Source of the DNA: an uncultured Thiodictyon sp.
GTDB taxonomy: Bacteria > Pseudomonadota > Gammaproteobacteria > Chromatiales > Chromatiaceae
DNA: 38,542 nucleotides
Assembly (NCBI RefSeq): GCF_903946935.1
Contig: NZ_CAJAXH010000200.1
Span: 1-38,542, forward strand
Reading direction: 5' to 3'
Part shown: positions 1-7,780 of the stretch, piece by piece
Layout: every line of letters begins with the position of its first letter
Position numbering within the stretch: the stretch's first letter is position 1
Program-made: the position numbers and the translations under genes
Notes under the pieces: generated by a model
Seen by the model: only the letters and a program-made list of their open reading frames with translations
Databases searched by the model: none
Told to the model about the DNA's origin: nothing

Positions 1-170
1 CCGTTTCGGTCTCGGATAACATAGATGCACTTGGTGGGTCGATCTGTTGGGAACATTGCTATTATAGCAGGGAAACTATTATATGGAAATCGCCTTAGGC
101 TCAAACATCGCCGGTCGCGGTACCTGTCCGTGCAACTCAGGTCGTACCCCATTCCACCCTATGTTGCATG

Positions 171-361
171 CCGACCCCAACGGGGTCGAACATGTCAGCC
201 CAGGGCAACGCCCTGGGTTAGCGTTGTTTATTCGGCCCAGCCCTGAAAGGGCGTGACAGAACGGTGGGCTCCTGATGTCACGCCCTTTCAGGGCTGGGGT
301 CTATTATCCGTCATACCCAGGGCGTTGCCCTGGGCTGGTATGTCGCGCCCCTTCGGGGCTT
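171..361. repeat. Nested inverted repeat element (REP/MITE-like)
   Basis: Two arms of about 86 bp (171-257 and 276-361) are imperfect reverse complements of each other. Each arm contains three smaller hairpins built on CCCC..GGGG, CCCAGGGCAACGCCCTGGG and GCCCTGAAAGGGC, so the whole can fold as one long cruciform or as a row of stem-loops. No transposase is present, so it is non-autonomous. It ends 14 bp from the stop codon of the antitoxin gene at 376. The short reading frames through it look like repeat-encoded shadows. I see nothing else in positions 1-170. Confidence 0.8.
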
Positions 362-375
362 GAGCAGGCGCAAGA

Positions 376-594
376 TTAGGCGGAATAAGGTAGTAGGTCC
401 TCGGTCAAGCCCTGGCCGACGAAGCGGGCGGCGATACGCGAACCCAGCCCGGCGGCGGGTGCTTCCTGGTCGGCCAGCGCCTGCCGCAGGATCGCGCGGA
501 TCTCCTCCTCCATGCTGTGCCCATGCCGACGGGCACGCTGCTGCAACCGTTCCTTCACGTCGTGGTCGAGATTGCGAACCAGGACTTGGGCCAT
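376..594 (-). CDS. FitA/Arc-type ribbon-helix-helix antitoxin, solitary
   Basis: A 72-residue protein starting MAQVLVRNLDHDVKERL with an EEEIRAILRQAL helix, the layout of FitA-like antitoxins: an N-terminal beta strand that binds DNA, followed by two helices. Such proteins bind their own operator and neutralise a PIN-domain (VapC/FitB) nuclease through the C-terminal tail. I chose the ATG at 594 because a GGAG ribosome site lies just upstream and the homology starts there, although the frame stays open to about 1,020. The partner toxin normally follows directly, but here the nested inverted repeat begins 14 bp after the stop and no PIN gene is visible. It may be a leftover antitoxin or one acting in trans. 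The family call is firm; the loss of the toxin is inferred from this window only. Confidence 0.8.
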   Translation of the reverse strand: MAQVLVRNLDHDVKERLQQRARRHGHSMEEEIRAILRQALADQEAPAAGLGSRIAARFVGQGLTEDLLPYSA

Positions 595-805
595 GGATGA
601 TCTCCTCAAAGGGATAAATGCTGCCACCATAGCAGTGGCTGGATTCTCCGGTAAATAGTCAATATGCGGCTGCTGCGGGAACCGGTGCAGGGTGGTGTAC
701 CAGGCTTGCGCCAAACGGATAGACAGGTCCGACTCGGCTCGGCTAAGTTGGCTGCCCCACTGGGCCGAAATCGGCCGACCCTCAGTTGCCGGAGATGTGA
801 GCGCG

Positions 806-3181
806 ATGAAGATCAAGGCCCTGCTGGTGGCTGCCCTGTGCGGCCTTCTGCCCGCTACCCAGGCGGCCACCCCGACGGCGACGCCGAACGACGGCTCGGT
901 GCTGCCCTTCCCGCCGATCCCCTCGGCCAGCATCGCCGCCCCGACCCTTGCGGAGTCCAAGATGGTCCGCCGGGCGGAGCCGAACCACCTGCCCGCGGAT
1001 GCGCCCAATATCCTGATCATCCTGCTGGATGACGTGGGCTTCGGCCTCGCGGATACCTACGGCGGACCTATCCATACGCCAACCTTGTCGCGTATCGCCA
1101 ATGCCGGCATCAGCTACAACGCCTTTCACACCACCGCGATCTGCTCGCCGACCCGGGCGGCGCTCTTGACCGGGCGCAACCACCAGCGGGTGGGCTCTGG
1201 GACCATCGCCGAGCGTGCGGTCGACTGGGACGGTTACACCGGCGAGATCCCCCGGACCTCGGCCACGCTCGCGAAGGTCCTGGGGGACTATGGCTATGCC
1301 ACCGCCGCTTTCGGCAAGTGGCACAACACCCCAGCCACCCAGACCACGGCGATGGGTCCATTCACCCTCTGGCCGACCGGCCCGGGGATCGGTTTCGACT
1401 ATTTCTATGGCTTCCTGGCCGGCGAGACCTCCCAATGGGAGCCGCGGCTGGTGGAGAACTTCAATACGATCGAGCCGCCGCATGATGAGCGCTACCACCT
1501 GAGCGAAGACCTGGCCGACCAGGCGATCAAGTGGCTACGCAAGCACCGCGCCTTTTCCCCAGACAAGCCCTTTTTCATGTATTGGGCGCCCGGTGCCGGA
1601 CATGGTCCGCACCACATCTTCAAAGAGTGGGCGGACAAGTACAAGGGCCAATTCGACAACGGCTGGGATGCGCTGCGCGAGCGGACCTTCGCACGACAGC
1701 AGGCGCTCGGCTGGATACCAGCGGACACCCAGCTCACGCCGCGCGCGGATAACATGGCCGGCTGGGACAGCATTCCGGAGTCCGAACGTCCATTCCAGCG
1801 CCGCCTGATGGAGGTGTTTGCCGGCTTTGTGGAGCATGTCGACACCCAGGCCGGTAAGGTCATCGACGAATTGGACCGCCTGGGCGTGCGCGACAATACC
1901 ATCGTCTTCTATGTCTTCGGCGACAACGGGTCGAGCGCCGAGGGCCAGCAGGGGAGCATCAGCGAGCTGTTGGCGCAGAACCAGATCCCCAACACCGTCG
2001 CACAGCAATTGGCGGCGCTGGACCAACTCGGCGGTCTGGATGCGCTGGGCGGCCCCAAGGTGGACAACATCTATCATGCCGGCTGGGCCTGGGCGGGCGA
2101 TACGCCATTCCAGTACACCAAGCTCATCGCCTCGCACTTTGGCGGCACCCGCAATCCGCTGGCTGTCTCCTGGCCGGCGCACATCAAGCCCGATCAGACG
2201 CCGCGTCCCCAATTCCACCACGTCAATGACATCGCGCCGACGCTATACGACATCCTGCATATCCAACCGCCCAAGGTGGTGGACGGCTTTCCGCAGGACC
2301 CGATCGATGGCACCAGCATGGCCTATACGTTTGCGGACCCCAAGGCACCCGGCCGCAAGCTCACCCAGTATTTCGACAACAACGGCAGCCGCGGCATCTA
2401 CCGGGACGGCTGGTATGCCTGCACCTTCGGCCCGCTGACACCCTGGCTCACGGTGAGTCCTGGGCTCGCGACCTGGGATTCCAATCAGGACATCTGGGAG
2501 CTTTACAACCTCAAGGCCGATTTCTCGCAGGCCGCGAACCTGGCCGCCCAGGAACCGCAGCGGCTGGGGGCGATGAAGACGCTGTTCCTCAATGATGCCA
2601 AGGAGAACAAGGTCTTCCCCATCGGGGCCGGTATCTGGCTGCGTATTCACCCCGAGGATCGCATCAAAACGCCCTATACGAGCTGGCAATTCGACGCGAC
2701 CACGACCCGCATGCCGGAGTTCACGGCGCCGGGGCTGGGCCGTGAGAGCAATCATGTAGCCATCGACGCCGAGCTGGGAGAAAACGCATCCGGTGTGCTC
2801 TATGCACTGGGTGGCGCGTCCGGCGGGTTGACGCTCTATATGGATCAGGGCATTTTGATCTACGAATACAACATGATGATCATCGAGCGCTATACGGCGC
2901 GCTCCCAGAACAAGCTCCCCGCGGGCAAACACCGGATCGAGGTGGACACGGCGATTGCCAAGCCCGGCGCCCCGGCGCAGGTGGTGTTGAGCGTCGATGG
3001 TCAGGAGCTCGCGCGGACCACGGTCAAGCGCACCGTCCCGGCGGCCTTTACCGCCAGCGAGACCTTCGATGTGGGGACCGATCTGGGTTCGCCGGTCTCG
3101 CTCGACTATTTTGATCGCCGGCCCTTCGCCTTCGACGGGACCATCGACTCGGTCAAGGTCGCCCTGAAGTCACCCGAGTGA
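806..3181 (+). CDS. Exported arylsulfatase (sulfatase family, FGly type)
   Basis: A 791-residue sulfatase that should hydrolyse sulfate esters in the periplasm. The start at 806 gives a signal peptide (MKIKALLVAALCGLLPATQA) and has GGAG about 11 nt upstream; the frame is open back to 692 but that stretch resembles no leader. The alkaline-phosphatase-fold metal site begins with ILLDDVGFG near residue 75. The signature CSPTRAALLTGR carries the cysteine converted to formylglycine, and HxxH-type and DNGS residues follow (YVFGDNGSSAEG). Length and C-terminal extension match the long AtsA-type bacterial arylsulfatases rather than the roughly 500-residue ones. It needs a formylglycine-generating enzyme or anaerobic maturase, not seen here. 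The truncated antiporter gene starts 7 bp downstream and was probably co-transcribed. The substrate cannot be told from sequence. Confidence 0.9.
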   Translation: MKIKALLVAALCGLLPATQAATPTATPNDGSVLPFPPIPSASIAAPTLAESKMVRRAEPNHLPADAPNILIILLDDVGFGLADTYGGPIHTPTLSRIANAGISYNAFHTTAICSPTRAALLTGRNHQRVGSGTIAERAVDWDGYTGEIPRTSATLAKVLGDYGYATAAFGKWHNTPATQTTAMGPFTLWPTGPGIGFDYFYGFLAGETSQWEPRLVENFNTIEPPHDERYHLSEDLADQAIKWLRKHRAFSPDKPFFMYWAPGAGHGPHHIFKEWADKYKGQFDNGWDALRERTFARQQALGWIPADTQLTPRADNMAGWDSIPESERPFQRRLMEVFAGFVEHVDTQAGKVIDELDRLGVRDNTIVFYVFGDNGSSAEGQQGSISELLAQNQIPNTVAQQLAALDQLGGLDALGGPKVDNIYHAGWAWAGDTPFQYTKLIASHFGGTRNPLAVSWPAHIKPDQTPRPQFHHVNDIAPTLYDILHIQPPKVVDGFPQDPIDGTSMAYTFADPKAPGRKLTQYFDNNGSRGIYRDGWYACTFGPLTPWLTVSPGLATWDSNQDIWELYNLKADFSQAANLAAQEPQRLGAMKTLFLNDAKENKVFPIGAGIWLRIHPEDRIKTPYTSWQFDATTTRMPEFTAPGLGRESNHVAIDAELGENASGVLYALGGASGGLTLYMDQGILIYEYNMMIIERYTARSQNKLPAGKHRIEVDTAIAKPGAPAQVVLSVDGQELARTTVKRTVPAAFTASETFDVGTDLGSPVSLDYFDRRPFAFDGTIDSVKVALKSPE

Positions 3182-3187
3182 GTCACG

Positions 3188-3769
3188 ATGCCTGAATCCC
3201 CCACCCTGCGCCTGCTGCGCAAGCGCTGGCCGCTCGTCGCCGCACTGGCGATCGGCCTCATCGCCGTCGGTGTCAGCTACCGGCCGGGGGTCTTGATCGG
3301 GTATCTGCGCGAGCAGGCCTCGCCCATGGAACTCTTCACCCTGGTGCTGTTCCTGATCTTTGCGCTGCCGCCGCTGTGTACCCGGCTGCGCCTGCCGGCG
3401 GCCGTGGGGCTGCTCCTGGTCGCGGTCCTGCTCGGCCCCTTCGTGCTGGATGTGGTCGATCCCAGCACCGGTACCGTCAACCTGTTCGCCTCGCTGGGGC
3501 GGGTCTTTTTGATGTTTATCGCCGGTCTGGAGATCGATCTGGCGGTCTTCGCGGCGGCGCGTAGCCGCTCCCTGAGCTTCGGTGCCTTGACCTTTCTACT
3601 GCCGCTGGCGGCCGGTACCCTGGTCGGGCACCTGTTCGGCTTCGACTTTCTGATGGTCCTGAGCGCTGTGCTCGGTCCGGCGCTGACCGAAGTCTTTGGC
3701 CGGGGTGATCTGGAGAGTGGATCGACCCGCTTGTATTTCTTGGCGAGCTTGGCGCCTTGGCGTGAGTAA
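3188..3769 (+). pseudogene. Truncated CPA2-type cation/proton antiporter
   Basis: The 193-residue product starts like a Kef/CPA2 sodium or potassium/proton antiporter: a leader helix, then PMELFTLVLFLIFALPPLC, LRLPAAVGLLLVAVLLGPF and FASLGRVFLMFIAGLEIDL, the typical first helices and GxELD-like turn. Full members have 10-13 helices and at least 380 residues. Here homology stops near residue 180 at GDLESGS, and the last dozen residues (LYFLASLAPWRE) are encoded by a dispersed repeat present again at 29,783-29,817. The rest of the gene is absent downstream. The protein is therefore very likely non-functional, cut by deletion or rearrangement at the repeat. It sits 7 bp after the arylsulfatase gene. 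Family assignment good, exact substrate unknown. Confidence 0.8.
3732..3765 (+). repeat. Half copy of a dispersed CTTGGCG-type inverted repeat
   Basis: This 34-bp stretch is identical to 29,783-29,816, the right end of an inverted-repeat element near hupH, and close to 30,825-30,850. Only the right arm is present here; no matching left arm (TCACGCCAAGGCGCC) lies upstream. It forms the broken 3' end of the antiporter gene, which suggests recombination or deletion between repeat copies. Confidence 0.85.
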
Positions 3770-3978
3770 TTCCCGCGTTTAGGTTGCGCGTCGCTCCGGC
3801 CAGTCCGCCATATCTACGAGCCCGCGGCGGCCAGGAGCTTGCTGTCCCTTGCCTGGATTCCGGCGTCCCGGCATTAATGACGATCAAGGCGCCCAGGGTC
3901 AAGGCTCGACGGATAGCAGTCACTGATCCTTCGCGGACCAAGGTACGCCGTTGAGCCGACAGCCAACAGTCGGTGCAT

Positions 3979-6900
3979 TCATTGGTCAGGTAGCCTGTCC
4001 CGGTGATTTCCCAGTTCTCCAACGACGGCATTCCATGCGTCAATTTGGGCGTCGGGATCTGCCTTCAGCGGATGTGTCGAGTCCTTGCCGCAAATCCATT
4101 CGGCGACCTGGTTCGCACTGGCAGACCAGGTATCGTGCGATGTGCAGAAGTTGCCACTCGCCGAAAACAATGCCGGCCACAGCGTATCGATGTCATCCCG
4201 CTTGAGCGTCTGATAGTAGCGCCGGGAGGTGAATGTCTGTTTAAGGGATGCCATCAAGCGTCCTGGCATCTCACGCACCAGCGGATTGGCAATGCGGAAT
4301 GTGTCCGCATACATCCAATGGGTGCCAAAGCCGCCGCGCGAGCGGAAGGCCATTGGCAAGGTCAGAAAATGGATGTGCAACGGTTGAGCCTTGTTTGCGA
4401 GGAGGCGATGGTTGATATCCTCGATCAGCTCCTGGGTTAGGGCGCCGGTTACGCGCTCTTTGGCGCCGTCCATCGCGGCCCCGATGCCGTGATCCTGCGA
4501 GTAGTCGTAGCCGATTGCGGACGCCTCGGCCGCCACAATATGTATGACCGGAAGCGCCGCCTCATCCGGCCAGTTGAGCAGCGCCCCGCGCAGTGCATAG
4601 AGCGCCGAGACCAGCCCCAGGTTTTCGGTTGCGCCACCGTCGGTAACAAAATACGAGCGATGATGACACCCCTGCCGATCCACCTCGCTCAGGCTCACCC
4701 GCGCATTCGGAAATACCGGCGGGAAATTGGCGTTGAGCGCGGCGGCGGCAGCCACCGGGACCTTGGTATCGCGCACTAGGGTGTAGGGCATGCGCACGTC
4801 GGCGCGCGCCGTGTCCTGGTCCGGATATCCGGCATCCGTGGCCCGCCCCGGAAATCCGGCATCCGACGCCAGGGTGGTGAAGATCAGCCGGCTTCCCGCG
4901 AGCGACGAGAACGGACCGGAGTCGTCGTCCGTCGTCGCTAACGCAAAGCGGCCATTGAGCAACTGCGAATCCTCGACCGGATGTCCGCTCACTGTGGTAT
5001 TAAGGATCAGCCTCGGTCCGCGCAAATCCCCGAGCGTGAGATCGTTAAACAGCCGGCGTCTAAAGCTCTCCGCTAGCAATTCGCCGAGCGAGACGTCACC
5101 GGCAACGCGCAGCTCTGTGCTTCCGTTCAGCACGTCGATGATGAAGGGCTGCCCGACGGCCGTCACATAGTCCTTCCAAGCCTGCTCATGATTGCGCTTG
5201 GCGCCGCCGAGCTCATCATAGTGCGTCACGAACCATGCCCCGGCAACGCCTCCGCCCGAGACGCCGCTGACCAGCACCACGTCGCGGGTGCGATCAAGGC
5301 CGGCTAATCCCTCGAGTGCGCGCGCTGTATAAACCGCCGCCCGGGTTCCACCGCCCGACGCTGCAACAACAATTGCCGGACGCGATTGAAGCGCTTGGCG
5401 CCGCAGCAATGCGATTAAATCATCCGGTTGCGGCTGCGCCGATGCGACCTGTGCCGCGACGACGGGGTGGGCGGCGAGCGGTGCGGCGTAGGTGCCATGC
5501 AGCCACAGCAAGCCGGCGCCGATCGCCACCAGTAATGCATTGATCGTGTAGAAATACAGTCGCAGGACGCGCTGCAGGCTGTGGAGAATGTTGGGATCGT
5601 CACCGGGCCAGGACAGGGCTTGAAACAGATCCTCAAATCCATAAGTTTCAAACACCGGTTCGCGTTGCGAATTCCCTTTTGTGACGGTTTGGTCATTCTG
5701 CCGCCAGCCTTGCGCGCACAGCCGACCCGCGCCGTGGATGGCGAGCGTGCGGCCGCTGGGTTGCAATCCGATCGGGGGAGCCGGAATCTGAGAGTGGAGT
5801 TCCAGTACCCCGTCGCGTCCGTGTTCCGGCGCGCCCAGCGCGGCCAGCAGATGCTCGGCGGGCCAGCGATTGATCCAATACTCGAAAAACCAGGCAGCCA
5901 GATAACACATCATGACGCCTGCCAGTAGGGTGCCGAAGGGCGCGGCATCCAAGATCGTCGAGGCATACTGCACATCCAGCAAGCGCAGTGCGCCCATCGC
6001 AATCACGAATACCGAAATTGGCAGCGGCAAGCCGACGAGAAACCAGCGTTCCACGTACGTGATCAGTTGCTGCCAGCGGTTCGACAGGTTCCCATAAGCG
6101 AGCAACAGCGCACCGCACCCGAACGTCACGGCGGTGGCGATCGGCAGCCACTGGGTCGGAGCCATCATGGCCACCAGTGCGGGCAGCAACAAGGCCTGCA
6201 TCGGCCGGGCCCCCACGCCGATAACGAAGCTCGCCGCGATGCGATAGACGCCGATATCCGGATCGGTTGCATCGACGCTTAACAGCTCGGTGATCTGGAC
6301 CCGCTTCCGGAATGGCGTGAACCATTCGTCCTGGCCGGCGCGCAGTGTCCGTGCCATGGACTCCATCAGGAATGTTGCCCACCATCGCGCCAATAACGCT
6401 ACCAGCATCAGCAGGCCGACCAGTATGGGATAAATGTGCCGATAGGGACCCGGATCGGCCTCCCGCCCATCCGGTCCGGCCAACCACCACATCACGGCAA
6501 CCCCGGCGAGCCAGGTTGTAAGCACCAGCACCAGCCGGCGGGCCGCCGAGCGTAATCGCTTCGTCGCCAGCAGCCAGGCGCCGATCGCAATCATCGACAA
6601 CGTAATCGCCAGTTGCCACCCTATCGCGGTGGCGTCCGGCAGTTGCCGGCAGGTCGCCGCATCCGGGGCCAAGTGGTGGAACGCAACCAACGCGGCAATA
6701 AAGGGTGCCACGGTACAGCCGATGGTAAACACGAACAGTATGAGTCCGGCTGTGATGAGTCGCTTCCAATCGCTCAGGTTGAGCTTCGCCGTTTTGGCAT
6801 TGAAATTGGCCGGTTCCTTGCTCACCCGTTGTTTCAGGACGATCACGATGGCCGCCATCATCCGCAGCGCAATCAGTGCCGCCGCGACGATGAACAGTCC

Positions 6901-7197
6901 CGTCACAAATTGGGCGAGAGAGCGGGCGCCCGGCGGGCCGAGAATTCCGCACAGGCTGTTAAAGGTCGGGCCGAAAGCGATGAAAGCCGTCATCAGCGCA
7001 TAGACCGCGAATAGCGAGGTGCGCGTCAGTGACCGTGCCTGCCACGGATGGGCATCGTCGTCGAGCGCAACGCAGCCCAGACGATGGGCATAATATTCCG
7101 CCCACCGCCATACGCGGTCGATCACATAGGGCACATCGAGAAACAGCGCTTCGATCAATGGTCTCGTCTGGTGCGGCGAGTCTGCGCCATTTGCCAT
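3979..7197 (-). CDS. Membrane-anchored patatin-like phospholipase
   Basis: A 1,072-residue protein with two parts. Roughly the first 490 residues hold about ten hydrophobic helices (for example SLFAVYALMTAFIAFG and LFIVAAALIALRMMAAIVIV), with one more at about 545 (YTINALLVAIGAGLLWL). The rest is a patatin lipase domain: glycine-rich oxyanion loop ASGGGTRAA near 617, nucleophile elbow GVSGGG near 645, and the catalytic aspartate in DGGATENLGL near 853. It should hydrolyse acyl ester bonds of lipids at the membrane. The ATG at 7197 follows a strong GGAGGT. It stands alone, with 209 bp to the antiporter remnant and 583 bp to vgrG on the other strand. Patatins occur as T6SS or defence effectors, but the large membrane domain and distance make that role only a possibility here. 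Confidence 0.85.
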   Translation of the reverse strand: MANGADSPHQTRPLIEALFLDVPYVIDRVWRWAEYYAHRLGCVALDDDAHPWQARSLTRTSLFAVYALMTAFIAFGPTFNSLCGILGPPGARSLAQFVTGLFIVAAALIALRMMAAIVIVLKQRVSKEPANFNAKTAKLNLSDWKRLITAGLILFVFTIGCTVAPFIAALVAFHHLAPDAATCRQLPDATAIGWQLAITLSMIAIGAWLLATKRLRSAARRLVLVLTTWLAGVAVMWWLAGPDGREADPGPYRHIYPILVGLLMLVALLARWWATFLMESMARTLRAGQDEWFTPFRKRVQITELLSVDATDPDIGVYRIAASFVIGVGARPMQALLLPALVAMMAPTQWLPIATAVTFGCGALLLAYGNLSNRWQQLITYVERWFLVGLPLPISVFVIAMGALRLLDVQYASTILDAAPFGTLLAGVMMCYLAAWFFEYWINRWPAEHLLAALGAPEHGRDGVLELHSQIPAPPIGLQPSGRTLAIHGAGRLCAQGWRQNDQTVTKGNSQREPVFETYGFEDLFQALSWPGDDPNILHSLQRVLRLYFYTINALLVAIGAGLLWLHGTYAAPLAAHPVVAAQVASAQPQPDDLIALLRRQALQSRPAIVVAASGGGTRAAVYTARALEGLAGLDRTRDVVLVSGVSGGGVAGAWFVTHYDELGGAKRNHEQAWKDYVTAVGQPFIIDVLNGSTELRVAGDVSLGELLAESFRRRLFNDLTLGDLRGPRLILNTTVSGHPVEDSQLLNGRFALATTDDDSGPFSSLAGSRLIFTTLASDAGFPGRATDAGYPDQDTARADVRMPYTLVRDTKVPVAAAAALNANFPPVFPNARVSLSEVDRQGCHHRSYFVTDGGATENLGLVSALYALRGALLNWPDEAALPVIHIVAAEASAIGYDYSQDHGIGAAMDGAKERVTGALTQELIEDINHRLLANKAQPLHIHFLTLPMAFRSRGGFGTHWMYADTFRIANPLVREMPGRLMASLKQTFTSRRYYQTLKRDDIDTLWPALFSASGNFCTSHDTWSASANQVAEWICGKDSTHPLKADPDAQIDAWNAVVGELGNHRDRLPDQ

Positions 7198-7780
7198 CAG
7201 CTACCTCCGCGATCGCTCGATCGCTCAACAGTGCAGTGCGTTTTCCACCAAGAAAGCCGCCAATGCGCGGTCTCAGCCGTTCTGGGGCGCTGTGGCCAAA
7301 CTTCCCAGCCGCCGTGCGTGTCCTTGAGTCCGCCGCTGTGCGCGCTATGTTAGCAGGCGGTGAAGGTGGATGGGCACCGAGGCTGCCCGCGCTGGGTCAT
7401 CGGTCGTTGAGGATAGGCCCGGCCGCATGAATCTTCGGCTCTTCGTGGTTGTACTCATGGTTGTACAGCATCCTGGATGCACCCAACTTCACCCCGGGCG
7501 GGCCGCTGGAGACGCGAGGGGAGGGGGCGTACACGCCGTTTTTCGCGACGGTTACAGCCGCCACCGCGGGAACCAGGGCACCGTGGATTGTGCCGCCAGT
7601 CGAGCCGATCGCGCGGCGAGCCGCCGCGGCCTGGGATAGCTCCTAATGTGGGGTCGACACAGCCCCGGCTAGAAGGATATCGCCCCAAATGGTCAAGGTT
7701 CCGCGGGGCGCCTGCCCCACGGATGCCCGCCCCGGTCGCACCGGTTATACTCGCGGCATTTACCAGCAAGGCCACCCAAG
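7198..7780. other. Intergenic region between patatin gene and vgrG
   Basis: This stretch separates two divergent genes. I see no convincing gene. A 65-codon frame from a TTG at 7,449 and an overlapping frame from an ATG at 7,427 (starting MNLRLFVVVLMVV) lack a clear ribosome site and recognisable similarity; together they could be a decayed small exported protein. A TATACT at 7,746-7,751 could be a -10 box for vgrG, but no good -35 sits 17 bp upstream. Confidence 0.5.

Noticed and set aside
692-805. Longer N-terminus for the arylsulfatase
   Set aside because: The extra 38 residues come before a good signal peptide and ribosome site at 806 and would block export.
5693-6952. 419-codon minus-strand frame inside the patatin gene
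   Set aside because: It is another frame of the same strand within a gene with clear motifs. Its Arg/Gly-rich translation is typical of a shifted frame.
7370-7646. Short frames in the patatin-vgrG gap as genes
   Set aside because: The overlapping frames lack clear ribosome sites and similarity; they are described only as an intergenic note.
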